This document shows, one piece after another, positions 18,024 to 27,267 of a stretch of DNA of 64,000 nucleotides (positions within the stretch are counted from its first letter, which is position 1; each line of letters opens with the position of its first letter). The stretch is taken from positions 1,302,001 to 1,366,000 of the forward strand of contig NZ_AP019829.2 in the NCBI RefSeq assembly GCF_007990545.2, written 5' to 3'. The stretch comes from Leptotrichia wadei. Lineage in GTDB: Bacteria > Fusobacteriota > Fusobacteriia > Fusobacteriales > Leptotrichiaceae. A program made the translations under genes and the position numbers. A model generated the notes under the pieces. The model made no database searches and was not told the DNA's origin. It saw only the letters and a list, made by a program, of their open reading frames with translations.

Positions 18024-18058
18024 AAGATAGAATCAATATTAATCCAAGATTCTATCTT
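18024..18058 (-). terminator. purL terminator candidate
   Basis: AAGATAGAATC and GATTCTATCTT form a perfect 11-bp stem with a 13-base loop just after the purL stop. The trailing T-run on the minus strand is short, so some readthrough is likely. Confidence 0.6.
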
Positions 18059-18075
18059 CATAACATATTTTTTTT

Positions 18076-21000
18076 CTATTTAAAAAATTTTATTCCATTT
18101 CTAAAAATATTCTGCTCTTTATTTCCATAAATATTTTTGTAAACATTCTTTCCTTTTCTTTCAGAATGTCCCATTTTACCAAAGATTCTACCATTATAAG
18201 CTAACATTCCTTCAATTGCGTAATAAGAACCATTCGGATTAAATTGCGAATCCATTGTCGAATTTCCATCCAAATCAACATATTTAGTTGCAATTTGATT
18301 ATTTTTAAATAATTTTTTGTATTCTTCTTCTGTAATAACAATTCTTCCTTCTCCGTGAGAAATCGCTATCGAGTGAATATCTCCTTCTTTCATATCAGCT
18401 AACCAAGGTGAATTATTTGTAATAATTTTTGTTTGCACAATTTTCGACATATGTTTATCAATTGTATTAAATGTCAATGTTGGCGAAGTTTCGTTTAATT
18501 CACGAATTTCTCCATAAGGCAACAATCCTGATTTTATCAACGCTTGGAATCCATTACAAATTCCTAAAATTAATCCGTCTCTCTTTAACAGATTTTCTAC
18601 AGCTTCTTTAACTTTTTTGTTTTTCAATACAGCTACCATAAATTTAGCCGATCCATCCGGTTCATCTCCCGCACTAAATCCGCCAGGCAACATTAATATT
18701 TGTGAATTATTAATTTCTTTAACAAAATTATCAATTGAACTTAAAATATTGCTATGCGACAAATTATTAAACACACCAATTTTTGCAAGTCCGCCTTCTC
18801 TGTTAAATGCTTTTTCCAAGTCATATTCTGAGTTCGTTCCAGGGAATACTGGAATAAATACTCTTGGTTTTGCATAAGTATTTGAAATATTGCTAATTAC
18901 ATTCTGAGTTTCTATTTTTTCAAGTTTTTCATATTTTACACCTTTGCAATGTGCAATTTTATGTTCTTCTTCAACCTCTTTTTTAGTTGGGAATATTCTT
19001 TCAAGTTTGATTTCCCAAGCTCCAATTAATTCATCCAAGTCAAAAGTTATATTATTTATAGTAATTTTCGCATTATCTGTAACTTTTCCAAGTAAAACAG
19101 CATTTTTATTTTCAATATTTCCAGCAGTTTCTACAACAAATGATCCATAATTTACTTTAAACCATTCATTTTCAGGAAGATCTGCTGTAATATCTACACC
19201 AAGTTTATTCCCAAATGCCATTTTTGCAATGCTTTCAGCAATTCCGCCATTTTTAACAGCCATAGCAGAAACAATCTTTTTATTTCTAATATTTTCAGTC
19301 ACAAAGTCAAAGTTTATCTTCAATTCATCAAGTTTTGGCAAATCATTTTCATCATTTGGAGTTGTAATTAAGTAAACGTTGTTTCCAGATTTTTTAAATT
19401 CACTAGAAATTACATTTTCCGCATCTGTAACACTTACTGCAAACGATACCAATGTTGGCGGTACAGAAATATCATTAAATGTTCCGCTCATCGAATCTTT
19501 TCCACCAATTGAAGGCAATCCAAAGGCTTTTTGTATATGCAATGCTCCTAATAATGCTGATAATGGTCTTCCCCATTTTTTAGAATCTTGTCCCAATCTT
19601 TCAAAATATTCTTGGAACGTAAATCTTATATTTTTGTAATTCCCTCCACCAGCGACAACTTTTGCCATTGATTCAATTACAGCGTAGGCACCACCGTGGA
19701 ATGTACTTTGTTTTGCAACATAAGGATTATATCCATACCCAACCATTGAAGCAACGTCTGTTTCTGCATTAATTACCGAGACTTTCTGTACCGAAACTTC
19801 CGCAGGTGTCAACTGATATTTCCCACCAAATGGCATTAATACCGTCGTTGCTCCAATTGTTGAATCAAAAGTTTCAACTAATCCCCTTTGCGAAGCTACA
19901 TTCAAGTCTTTTAAGTTATTTATAAATTTACTTCTAAAGTCATTTCCTTCAATTTCTCTGTTCAAATTCAATTTTGGTGTATTTTCAATTGTAATATTGA
20001 TGTTTGAAGCAGCTCCGTTTGTATTTAGGAAATCTCTTGAAATATCAACAATCGCTTTTCCGTTGTATTTCATAACAAGTCTATTTGAATCGTTAATTTC
20101 AGCTACTTGATACGCTTCTAGATTTTCCTCGTTTGCAAATTCTATAAATTTATCTAAATTTTGTTTTTCAATAACAACTGCCATTCTTTCCTGTGACTCT
20201 GAAATAGCCAGTTCCGTTCCATTTAACCCAATATATTTCACTCTTACCTTATTCAAGTCAATTTCAAGACCATCAGCCAGTTCTCCAATTGCGACCGAAA
20301 CTCCTCCAGCTCCAAAGTCATTACATTTCTTAATTAATTTGGTAACATTTCTATTTCTGAAAAGTCTTTGAATTTTTCTTTCAACAATCGCATTTCCTTT
20401 TTGCACTTCAGCGCTTGATTTTTCTGAAGATTCTGTTGTATGCTCCTTAGACGATCCAGTCGCTCCTCCAATTCCGTCCCTTCCAGTTCTTCCACCAAGT
20501 AAAATTATAATATCTCCATTTTTAGGCTTTTCTCGAATAATATTTTCAGCAGGTGCCGCTCCTACGACAAGACCCAGTTCCATTCTTTTAGCCTTGTAAC
20601 CTTCATCATAAATTTCATTTACGTGAGTTGTTGCAAGTCCAATTTGGTTTCCATAAGAAGAAAATCCGTGTGCAGCCACTTGTGTAATAACCTTTTGCGG
20701 TAATTTTCCAGCCATTGTATCTGCAATTTTTTCAGTTGGATCAGCAGAACCGCTAATTCTTACAGCCTGATAAACATAAGTTCTTCCAGATAACGGATCA
20801 CGAATTGCTCCACCAATACAAGTAGAAGCCCCTCCAAATGGTTCAATTTCTGTCGGATGATTATGAGTTTCATTTTTAAACTGTAAAATCCATTTTTCTG
20901 TAGTTGTGCTCTTTTCTCCATCTTCATCAATTCTTTCAATTGGCACATCAATATAAATCGAGCAGGCATTTATTTCATCTGAAACTTCCAAATCTGGTAA

Positions 21001-21882
21001 ATTCCCATTTTTCCTTTGTTCTTTTCCAAAAATCGTAGCAAGATCCATAAGAGTCATCGGCTTTTTAGAAATTCTGTCAGCATGAACATATTCCCTGCTT
21101 TCAAAGTACTCATTAATAGCCTTTTCGATAATATTTTTGTAAGTTTCATTTTCAATTTTAATATCATCAATGATTGTTTCAAAAGTTGTATGTCGGCAGT
21201 GGTCACTCCAGTAAGTATCAAGAACACGAATTTCAGTTTCTGTTGGATTTCTTTTTTCCTCGTTTTTGAAATATTCCTGAATAAATAACAAGTCATTTAC
21301 TGTCATTGCCAGTTCTAATTTATCTTTTAAACTTGCAATTTCTTCTTTTGCTTTTTCAGTAAATCCATCGTAAACAATAACATCATCTTTATTTTCAGTT
21401 TCAACATTTTCACTTAAAACATTTAAATCCTTTTCTCTTGCTTCAACTTCATTTATATAGTATTTTTTTATTTTGGCAAGTTCTTCAGGAGAAATTTTTC
21501 CGTATAAAATTATCAATTTTCCACTCTTTACGTTAATATTATTGTCTTTATCAATTAATAAATTTACACATTGAATTGCAGAATCTGCTCTTTGGTCATA
21601 TTGCCCTGGCAAAAATTCTACTGAAAAATATACATTTTCTGAATTTTTTTCTTCAAATACTTCATCCAACGATCTAAAAACATTGTCAGCATTTATTTCT
21701 GAAAATACCGTTCTTTCCAATTTTTCCAAATCATTTTCACCCAAGTTAAACACATCATAAATATTCAGAACTCTCACATCGCTAAGTCCACTTATTCCAA
21801 CATTTTCCTTCAAGTCACTGAACAAGTTCTGTGCTTCCACTCTAAAATCTTTCTTTTTTTCCACAAAGATTCTATAATTCAT
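18076..21882 (-). CDS. purL: Phosphoribosylformylglycinamidine synthase, single-chain
   Basis: 1268 residues, matching the large fused PurL rather than the PurS/PurQ/PurL trio. It makes FGAM from FGAR, glutamine and ATP. In order: an N-terminal PurS-like part; the synthetase core with THNHPTEIEPFGGASTCIGG near 340 and GGRTGRDGIGGATGSS near 465; a second AIRS-like half with GGKDSMSG near 798; and a C-terminal class I glutaminase with PGGFSAGDE near 1073, Cys in GICNGFQALIKSG near 1118 and His in SHGEGR near 1185. AGAAGGAGAG precedes the ATG. A short ORF and hairpin lie upstream. Confidence 0.96.
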   Translation of the reverse strand: MNYRIFVEKKKDFRVEAQNLFSDLKENVGISGLSDVRVLNIYDVFNLGENDLEKLERTVFSEINADNVFRSLDEVFEEKNSENVYFSVEFLPGQYDQRADSAIQCVNLLIDKDNNINVKSGKLIILYGKISPEELAKIKKYYINEVEAREKDLNVLSENVETENKDDVIVYDGFTEKAKEEIASLKDKLELAMTVNDLLFIQEYFKNEEKRNPTETEIRVLDTYWSDHCRHTTFETIIDDIKIENETYKNIIEKAINEYFESREYVHADRISKKPMTLMDLATIFGKEQRKNGNLPDLEVSDEINACSIYIDVPIERIDEDGEKSTTTEKWILQFKNETHNHPTEIEPFGGASTCIGGAIRDPLSGRTYVYQAVRISGSADPTEKIADTMAGKLPQKVITQVAAHGFSSYGNQIGLATTHVNEIYDEGYKAKRMELGLVVGAAPAENIIREKPKNGDIIILLGGRTGRDGIGGATGSSKEHTTESSEKSSAEVQKGNAIVERKIQRLFRNRNVTKLIKKCNDFGAGGVSVAIGELADGLEIDLNKVRVKYIGLNGTELAISESQERMAVVIEKQNLDKFIEFANEENLEAYQVAEINDSNRLVMKYNGKAIVDISRDFLNTNGAASNINITIENTPKLNLNREIEGNDFRSKFINNLKDLNVASQRGLVETFDSTIGATTVLMPFGGKYQLTPAEVSVQKVSVINAETDVASMVGYGYNPYVAKQSTFHGGAYAVIESMAKVVAGGGNYKNIRFTFQEYFERLGQDSKKWGRPLSALLGALHIQKAFGLPSIGGKDSMSGTFNDISVPPTLVSFAVSVTDAENVISSEFKKSGNNVYLITTPNDENDLPKLDELKINFDFVTENIRNKKIVSAMAVKNGGIAESIAKMAFGNKLGVDITADLPENEWFKVNYGSFVVETAGNIENKNAVLLGKVTDNAKITINNITFDLDELIGAWEIKLERIFPTKKEVEEEHKIAHCKGVKYEKLEKIETQNVISNISNTYAKPRVFIPVFPGTNSEYDLEKAFNREGGLAKIGVFNNLSHSNILSSIDNFVKEINNSQILMLPGGFSAGDEPDGSAKFMVAVLKNKKVKEAVENLLKRDGLILGICNGFQALIKSGLLPYGEIRELNETSPTLTFNTIDKHMSKIVQTKIITNNSPWLADMKEGDIHSIAISHGEGRIVITEEEYKKLFKNNQIATKYVDLDGNSTMDSQFNPNGSYYAIEGMLAYNGRIFGKMGHSERKGKNVYKNIYGNKEQNIFRNGIKFFK

Positions 21883-21913
21883 CTTTATCTCTCCTTCTTT
21901 AATTTTATTTTAT

Positions 21914-21954
21914 AAAAAATAAAAATCCAAGCAAAAAAGATTACCCAGATTTTT
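21914..21954 (-). terminator. Attenuator-like terminator before purL
   Basis: On the minus strand AAAAATCTGGG pairs along 11 positions with CTTGGATTTTT (some G-U) around a 12-base loop, followed by ATTTTTT. The stop codon of the upstream 42-codon ORF lies in the loop side of the first arm, so ribosomes ending there could change folding. Regulation is inferred. Confidence 0.5.
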
Positions 21955-22069
21955 CATATATTTGTATATTTAATTTTTTATATTTTTTATATAACAAAGT
22001 AGACAATTTTACAATTTGTCTAGTAAAAAATATCCTGAACGCTCTTCTGACAAAAAATCTTTTTTTCAT
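21941..22069 (-). CDS. 42-residue basic leader ORF upstream of purL
   Basis: ATG at 22067-22069 with TTGGAGG seven bases upstream, a strong site. The product starts MKKRFFVRRAFRIFF, carries about 14 Lys/Arg and ends at TAA (21941-21943). A good promoter lies 66 bases upstream, and a terminator-like hairpin overlaps its stop before purL. It may be a leader peptide controlling purL or a small basic protein in its own right. It matches no family I know. Confidence 0.5.
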   Translation of the reverse strand: MKKRFFVRRAFRIFFTRQIVKLSTLLYKKYKKLNIQIYEKSG

Positions 22070-22134
22070 CTTTCCTCCAATAAAATATTTCCCTTAAAAA
22101 ATCTTGTATTGCCGTAAAATTCCTACCCATTAAA

Positions 22135-22163
22135 AGTATAACAAAATTTTATCAGTTTTTCAA
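22135..22163 (-). promoter_or_regulatory. Promoter of the purL leader
   Basis: TTGAAA (22158-22163) and TATACT (22135-22140) are 17 bp apart on the minus strand, about 250 bases before the purL start. Confidence 0.65.
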
Positions 22164-22335
22164 TACCAAAAAAATTATTTCTGTGCCAAAATAAGTTACT
22201 TTCTTCATAGTATATTTTCCCAATATTTCTTAAATCTCCATTTCCTATTTTACTATTTTTTCTTTAATTTAATAGAATTTTATAATATTATTTATAATAT
22301 TTTACTAAAAAATTTTAATTATTTTATTTTTGCTA

Positions 22336-22363
22336 TTGACATTTTAAATTTTCAAGGTACAAT
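22336..22363 (+). promoter_or_regulatory. hpf promoter
   Basis: TTGACA (22336-22341) and TACAAT (22358-22363) are 16 bp apart, about 34 bases before the hpf start. Confidence 0.75.
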
Positions 22364-22396
22364 ATTATTGACATAGATGAAAGGATGTGATGATTT

Positions 22397-22717
22397 ATGA
22401 AAATCATTATTAGTGGAAAACAACTTAAAGTTACAGATGCAATTAAAGCTTATACTGAAGAAAAAATAAGCAGAATTTCCAAGTATTCAGATGCTATCAC
22501 AGAAGTCGATGTTGTTCTGACTGTTGAAGATACAAAATCTGAAGGTCCAGTTCATAAAGCTGATGGATTAGTTTTTGCAAGTGGTACAAAAATAAAAATA
22601 GAAGCTGAAAATAAAGACTTATATGCAGCAATTGACGATTTATCCGACAGATTAGAAAGACAAGTTAGAAAATATAAAGAAAAACAAAAAGACCACAACA
22701 AAAAAGGTACTCGTTAA
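22397..22717 (+). CDS. hpf: Ribosome hibernation-promoting factor, short form
   Basis: 106 residues, the short HPF/YfiA length without the C-terminal dimerisation domain. The fold pattern is visible: KIIISGKQLKVTDAIKAYTE at the start, EVDVVLTVED near 39, KIKIEAENKDLYAAIDDL near 65-82, and a basic tail. Such proteins bind the 30S decoding site in slow growth. GGATGTGATG precedes the ATG, its own promoter lies upstream and a terminator downstream, so it is monocistronic. Confidence 0.92.
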   Translation: MKIIISGKQLKVTDAIKAYTEEKISRISKYSDAITEVDVVLTVEDTKSEGPVHKADGLVFASGTKIKIEAENKDLYAAIDDLSDRLERQVRKYKEKQKDHNKKGTR

Positions 22718-22880
22718 TCAAAAATAATAAATATTTATTTATCATTAAAATATATTAAAAAAACATATAGATTCAAAATATAAAGTAAAAAGTTAAGTTT
22801 TTTATTAAAAAGATTCAATTTATTTAACATTTCTATTTAAGAAATAATTATTTTAAGATTAAGGAACTTTAAATATATAA

Positions 22881-22926
22881 AAAAAGACTATTTTAAAACT
22901 ATTTAGGTTTTAGAATTAGTCTTTTT
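22881..22926 (+). terminator. hpf intrinsic terminator
   Basis: AAAAAGACTA and TAGTCTTTTT form a 10-bp stem across a 26-base loop and end in a T-run. Confidence 0.75.
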
Positions 22927-22935
22927 ATATTTTTT

Positions 22936-22960
22936 AACAAGGGGTTCTTACATTCTTGTT
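22936..22960. repeat. Dispersed CAAGGGG hairpin, after hpf
   Basis: AACAAG pairs with CTTGTT around GGGTTCTTACATT. It belongs with the hairpins at 14473 and 48889 by its CAAGGG start and CTTGT end. It lies just after the hpf terminator. Confidence 0.5.
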
Positions 22961-23010
22961 CTCTTAATTATTATTATTAATTAATTTTACTTTTACAATT
23001 ATCCAAATCT

Positions 23011-23655
23011 CTAATCAAAAATAACCTTCCATTTATCCTTATTCTTATTCGCCTCAAAACACATCTTTATCTGATCAACTGTAATTTTTTTCTCTTCCAG
23101 TTCAGGCAATTCATCAATCCCAAAATATCTACTATCAATCGTTTCAATATTTTTCTCAAATTTTCCACTCAAATATTCACATAAAACAAATACTTTCGTT
23201 ATACCATACGGTATCTTTTTACCTTGATTCTTTGTAACATCAAGCAAAGCTATAATCATCTCAGCACTAGCCTCAATCCCAGCTTCTTCCTTAACTTCCT
23301 TCAACACATTTTCCTTCACAGAAAGATAAACATCCGCCCATCCACCTGGCAATGCCCATTTCCCATTACTTTCCTGAATCAAAAGAATTTTATCATTTTC
23401 AAAAATCACGCCTCTCACATCAATTTTAGGTGTCTGATATCCAACTTCATTACAAAACAGATTTTTTACTTTTTCTACCGAAATATCAGTCTTATAAGCT
23501 ACCATCTCTGCTGAAATCTCTCTAATTCTCTCAAATCGCTCAATATCAAACTTATCCTTTCCATACGCAAGTCCCGCCTGAGCCAAACTTTGTAATTCAA
23601 TTGCCCAATTTAACCATTTTTCTTCTGATTTCTCATATTTTTCTTCACACTTCAT
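23011..23655 (-). CDS. Nudix hydrolase
   Basis: 214 residues. An N-terminal helical domain (about 1-65, EEKWLNWAIELQSLAQAGL) resembles the Nudix_hydro_N region found in ADP-ribose/CDP-choline-type pyrophosphatases. The Nudix domain follows, with VRGVIFENDKILLIQE near 80 and the box GGWADVYLSVKENVLKEVK / EEAGIEA near 107-132. It hydrolyses a nucleoside diphosphate linked to another group; the substrate is unresolved. No operon partner is evident. Confidence 0.88.
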   Translation of the reverse strand: MKCEEKYEKSEEKWLNWAIELQSLAQAGLAYGKDKFDIERFERIREISAEMVAYKTDISVEKVKNLFCNEVGYQTPKIDVRGVIFENDKILLIQESNGKWALPGGWADVYLSVKENVLKEVKEEAGIEASAEMIIALLDVTKNQGKKIPYGITKVFVLCEYLSGKFEKNIETIDSRYFGIDELPELEEKKITVDQIKMCFEANKNKDKWKVIFD

Positions 23656-23734
23656 CTGTTATCATTCCTTATTTATAACCTTTGTTTTTTCTGTTTGACA
23701 TAGATATATTTACTACTCTAATAAAAATAATTTC

Positions 23735-24895
23735 TTATAATTTAATTTCATATTTTTTCAAAAACAAATTAGGGTATTCATTATATTTGGAATAATCATA
23801 TATTTTTGCATATTCTTGTCTTATTTTTTCTTCTGGAACTTCATTGTAAATTTTTAAATCTGGTGTTATATTTGCTAGTGTTTTTAATCTTTGCAATACT
23901 TCTTTTGAAATTCCTTTAGAAATAAAATATTCTTCACTATACGCAAATAAAATATAATTTAATATGGCTAACTGCTCATTTTTCTCAAATTTTTTTAATT
24001 TATCAAAAAATGTTTTGTATCTTTTATTATTAATATCCTCAAAAACTATAATTTTACTTCCACTTTGTTTCATGTTATCTTTTTCTTTAAATGGAAAACA
24101 ACAAAAATAAAAAAATTCTGATTTTTCATAATCTTCCAGGGGATTATTTATATAATTGCCCTCAAAATCCGTTATTAAACCTATTGTAGTTTGAAAGGCA
24201 ATAGGAATAATATAAGGTAATTCTTCTTCGTATAATACTCTATATCTAACCTCTCCTTTTTTTAAATAATCGTATCGTTTTTCAAATTTATCAATTTGCT
24301 TCCTATATTCTTCCTTTTTAACATACGTATCTTTTATATCTTCAATTAAGTCTACAAAGAATGGAGTATTACCAAAATTCATACAACTGTTTAAGTATTC
24401 CATTCTTTTTTTATATCCAATATATTCAAGTTTATTTTCGTAAATCATTTTTAGAACGTTTTTCATTTCTATTTGCCTTAAAGCTTTATTTGATAATTTT
24501 ATACCATAAATTGATATTTCATTTTCATATTGTGTAAAAATATCATTATCACATTTTCTACATATCAAATGAAACGTTCCTGCTTCATTAAGACCTTTAT
24601 CTTTTTTTTCATATGGCATTTCAAGTATATTATTACTATAATAATATACCTTTTCATTTATCACAATATTTTTTAATATGGATTGAGGAACTGTATGAGA
24701 ATTACATATCATAGACTTTTCTTCTTTTTTATTTTCCTCTTTTAGGCAATTGTAACAACATCCTTTTCTTTCTTTTTTAAATTCTTTTATCATTTCTTTT
24801 TTCATTTTATTTAAAAATTTATCTATTTCTACTTGTTTTTTATTTAAACTTTTTTTTAAATCTTCAAAAGTTATTTGTTCAATTTTAAACTCCAT
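23735..24895 (-). CDS. Cys/His (HNH-like) protein coupled to deoB
   Basis: 386 residues, cytoplasmic, no known name. Residues about 46-50 hold CCYNC, then SHTVPQSIL near 67-75, then GTFHLICRKCDNDIF near 106-120. The spacing C-x2-C ... SHxxPxS ... C-x2-CD looks like a zinc-bound HNH-type endonuclease core. The remaining 260 residues are helical and unplaced. The ATG lies 11 bases inside deoB with AAGGAG upstream, so translation is coupled. A nuclease or defence role is possible but not shown. Confidence 0.55.
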   Translation of the reverse strand: MEFKIEQITFEDLKKSLNKKQVEIDKFLNKMKKEMIKEFKKERKGCCYNCLKEENKKEEKSMICNSHTVPQSILKNIVINEKVYYYSNNILEMPYEKKDKGLNEAGTFHLICRKCDNDIFTQYENEISIYGIKLSNKALRQIEMKNVLKMIYENKLEYIGYKKRMEYLNSCMNFGNTPFFVDLIEDIKDTYVKKEEYRKQIDKFEKRYDYLKKGEVRYRVLYEEELPYIIPIAFQTTIGLITDFEGNYINNPLEDYEKSEFFYFCCFPFKEKDNMKQSGSKIIVFEDINNKRYKTFFDKLKKFEKNEQLAILNYILFAYSEEYFISKGISKEVLQRLKTLANITPDLKIYNEVPEEKIRQEYAKIYDYSKYNEYPNLFLKKYEIKL

Positions 24896-26072
24896 ATTTT
24901 ATAATCTCCTTAGCAAAACTTCCTTCTTTTTCAGTTCCCAATAAAATTTCCTCAACAGTTGCTGCAATATCCGCAAAAGTTTTTCTTGTTCCAATATTTA
25001 CATTCTTTTTAACATTTTTACCATAAATCATTATTGGAATGTATTCTCTTGTGTGATCTGTCCCTTTGTATGTAGGATCGTTTCCGTGATCAGCTGTGAT
25101 AATCAGAATTTCATCATCTTTCAAGTTTTTCTCGATTTCAGGCAGCCAGTTATCAAATTCGATTAGAGCCTTTACATATCCTTCAACATTTCTTCTATGT
25201 CCGTAAACAGCATCAAAATCAACTAAGTTAGTGAAAATCAATCCTTTTGTATCTTCCTTCAATGCGGCTATTGTTTTTTTAATTCCATCTAGATTGTCCT
25301 GATTAGCTTTTCTGTTATCGGTAATTCCTTTTCCATTGAACAAGTCGCTCGTTTTCCCAATTCCAACTACATCAAGTCCAGCTTTTTTCAATCTTTCAAG
25401 CATGCTTTCTTTTGGAGGGTCAATAGAGAAGTCGTGTCTGTTCGCAGTTCTCTTAAATTCTCCTACTTTTTTACCAACATAAGGTCTTGCAATTACCCTT
25501 GCCACAGGTGATTTCTCATTACAAATTTCAAGTGCAATTTCACACGCTTTATAAAGTTCTTCTAATGGTATAATTTCTTCATTCGCAGCAATTTGAAACA
25601 CAGGATCCGCTGAACCATAAACTATCCAATTTCCTGTTCTAATTTGTTCTTCTCCATATTGATCAATCGCTACAGTCCCTGAAATTGGTTTATTTAACAT
25701 AACCTTTCTTCCAGTTTTTTCTTCAAATTCCTTTATAACCTCATTTGAAAATCCGTTTTTATAATTTGGAAACGGTCTTTCTAGCGGCACACCAGCTATC
25801 TCCCAATGTCCAGTCGTAGAATCCTTTCCTTGCGACACCTCAATCGCTCTTCCATAGGCCCCTTCAGCATTTTCCACAGCTGGAGTCCCTTCAATCTCAG
25901 TAATATTTCCAAGTCCTAATTTACCCATATTAGGCAAATTCATTCCCCCATGAGCTTTCGCCATATTCCCTAACGTATTTGATCCACAGTCATCAAACAA
26001 ATTCGCATCAGGCAATTCTCCTGCTCCAACACTGTCTAAAACTATTATTGTTATTCTTTCTATCTTTTTCAT
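24885..26072 (-). CDS. deoB: Phosphopentomutase
   Basis: 395 residues, typical length. It interconverts (deoxy)ribose 1- and 5-phosphates in nucleoside salvage and uses two metal ions. Motifs: IIVLDSVGAGELPDA near 8, GSNTLGNMA near 30, GKDSTTGHWE with the phosphorylated Thr near 85, NRHDFSIDPP near 213, DFDAVYGHRRN near 287, and ADHGNDPTYKGTDHTRE near 330. Its end overlaps the Cys/His gene. deoC, the partner salvage gene, is 10 kb away on the same strand. Confidence 0.96.
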   Translation of the reverse strand: MKKIERITIIVLDSVGAGELPDANLFDDCGSNTLGNMAKAHGGMNLPNMGKLGLGNITEIEGTPAVENAEGAYGRAIEVSQGKDSTTGHWEIAGVPLERPFPNYKNGFSNEVIKEFEEKTGRKVMLNKPISGTVAIDQYGEEQIRTGNWIVYGSADPVFQIAANEEIIPLEELYKACEIALEICNEKSPVARVIARPYVGKKVGEFKRTANRHDFSIDPPKESMLERLKKAGLDVVGIGKTSDLFNGKGITDNRKANQDNLDGIKKTIAALKEDTKGLIFTNLVDFDAVYGHRRNVEGYVKALIEFDNWLPEIEKNLKDDEILIITADHGNDPTYKGTDHTREYIPIMIYGKNVKKNVNIGTRKTFADIAATVEEILLGTEKEGSFAKEIIKYGV

Positions 26073-26147
26073 TTTTTTATCTTCCTTTCTTTTTTATTTA
26101 ATTATATCTTTTATCTGTTTTAAAAGCAATTGATTTTAAGATTTTTT

Positions 26148-26726
26148 TTATTCATCAGAGCCATAAACAATCATTAATAAATATTCTTTATACCGTATTA
26201 TTCCTGCTGAAAAAACATTGTATGCATAAAATTCACTTAAAATAGCTTCATATTTCTTTATCGCTACATAAAAATTTACAGGCTCACCAAACCAATGTGT
26301 TATTTGATAAAAAAAACGTCTTACATTCCAGTATTGTTCCTTTTTATCTGCTTTATTTTCTAAATTTTCAATTATTTCCTCAACAGTAAATTCTGTTTGC
26401 AATTTAATAAATTCAGAAATTCTATCGTAACCAGTTTTTGTTTCATTTTGTTTTATCAGCTTTTCGTATTTTCTATTTTTTTTGAAAACAATATTCAATT
26501 TTTCCAATTTTTTTCTAATATTATCATCTTTTTTTTCAGATGAACTACTTTCATAATACTGCAATAATTTTTTCTTTATTATTTCATTCAAATCATTATT
26601 TTTATCATTGTCAATAAAAAATGTATCAATATATATTGCTGTATATTCAGGACAAACCTTCATCCCATCATTCCAACACATTGAGACACCTTCAATAAAT
26701 CCTTCAATATAATCCCTATTCTTCAT
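26148..26726 (-). CDS. Hypothetical protein, immunity-like context
   Basis: 192 residues, soluble, Lys/Glu-rich, with no membrane segment. No domain recognised. It is first of five consecutive minus-strand genes (26148-29491) that share size and composition with immunity proteins, one of which resembles Imm51. A helical protein of unknown role. Confidence 0.5.
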   Translation of the reverse strand: MKNRDYIEGFIEGVSMCWNDGMKVCPEYTAIYIDTFFIDNDKNNDLNEIIKKKLLQYYESSSSEKKDDNIRKKLEKLNIVFKKNRKYEKLIKQNETKTGYDRISEFIKLQTEFTVEEIIENLENKADKKEQYWNVRRFFYQITHWFGEPVNFYVAIKKYEAILSEFYAYNVFSAGIIRYKEYLLMIVYGSDE

Positions 26727-26750
26727 TGTGATAATTCCTTTTCAAAATCA

Positions 26751-27239
26751 TTATTTTTTATAAATATTTGTCAAATCGTCAAAAACAACTTTCTCATAAA
26801 TTTCAGCATCAGTTATAAACACATATTCATCAAAAAATACTTCATCATAAACCCACACACTAAATTGACTAATAGAATATGGCATTATTTCATCAATTGT
26901 TAAATTTTGGAAGAAAAAGTTTTCTGTAATAATCCCATTTCTAGCATTTTCTACATCGTATTTAGTTAGGCTATTTCCCAATTTTTGAATAACGTTTTCC
27001 AATGGAACAGACAATTTATTCTCTCTTAAACAGTTATTTGCCATACCTAGATATTTTTTTACAATGCTATTTTTTATTTTGACATCCCATTCTTCTACAT
27101 TATCAAGAATAAGAGACATCTGTTTTTCCAATTCCTTATTATAAATTTCAGCTTCTTCCATTGACACATACACTTTTTTCCCAAGCCAATCAACTTCAAA
27201 ATCCTCAATATCGCCATTATCATTTATATTAAATACCAT
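26751..27239 (-). CDS. Hypothetical protein, DUF2262/DUF6985-like
   Basis: 162 residues from the ATG at 27239, preceded by TTAGGAAAA; a TTG 21 bases earlier is the only longer start. The start (MVFNINDNGDIEDFEVDW) and the late beta-rich acidic region resemble small proteins that pair with polymorphic toxins, but I cannot fix the family. It follows the Imm51-like gene by about 30 bases. Confidence 0.5.
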   Translation of the reverse strand: MVFNINDNGDIEDFEVDWLGKKVYVSMEEAEIYNKELEKQMSLILDNVEEWDVKIKNSIVKKYLGMANNCLRENKLSVPLENVIQKLGNSLTKYDVENARNGIITENFFFQNLTIDEIMPYSISQFSVWVYDEVFFDEYVFITDAEIYEKVVFDDLTNIYKK

Positions 27240-27267
27240 TTTCAGTTTTCCTAACTTCAATTTTCAT

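Noticed and set aside
21883-22134. Purine riboswitch before purL
   Set aside because: The conserved purine-aptamer loops are absent. Only the short ORF and hairpin are seen.
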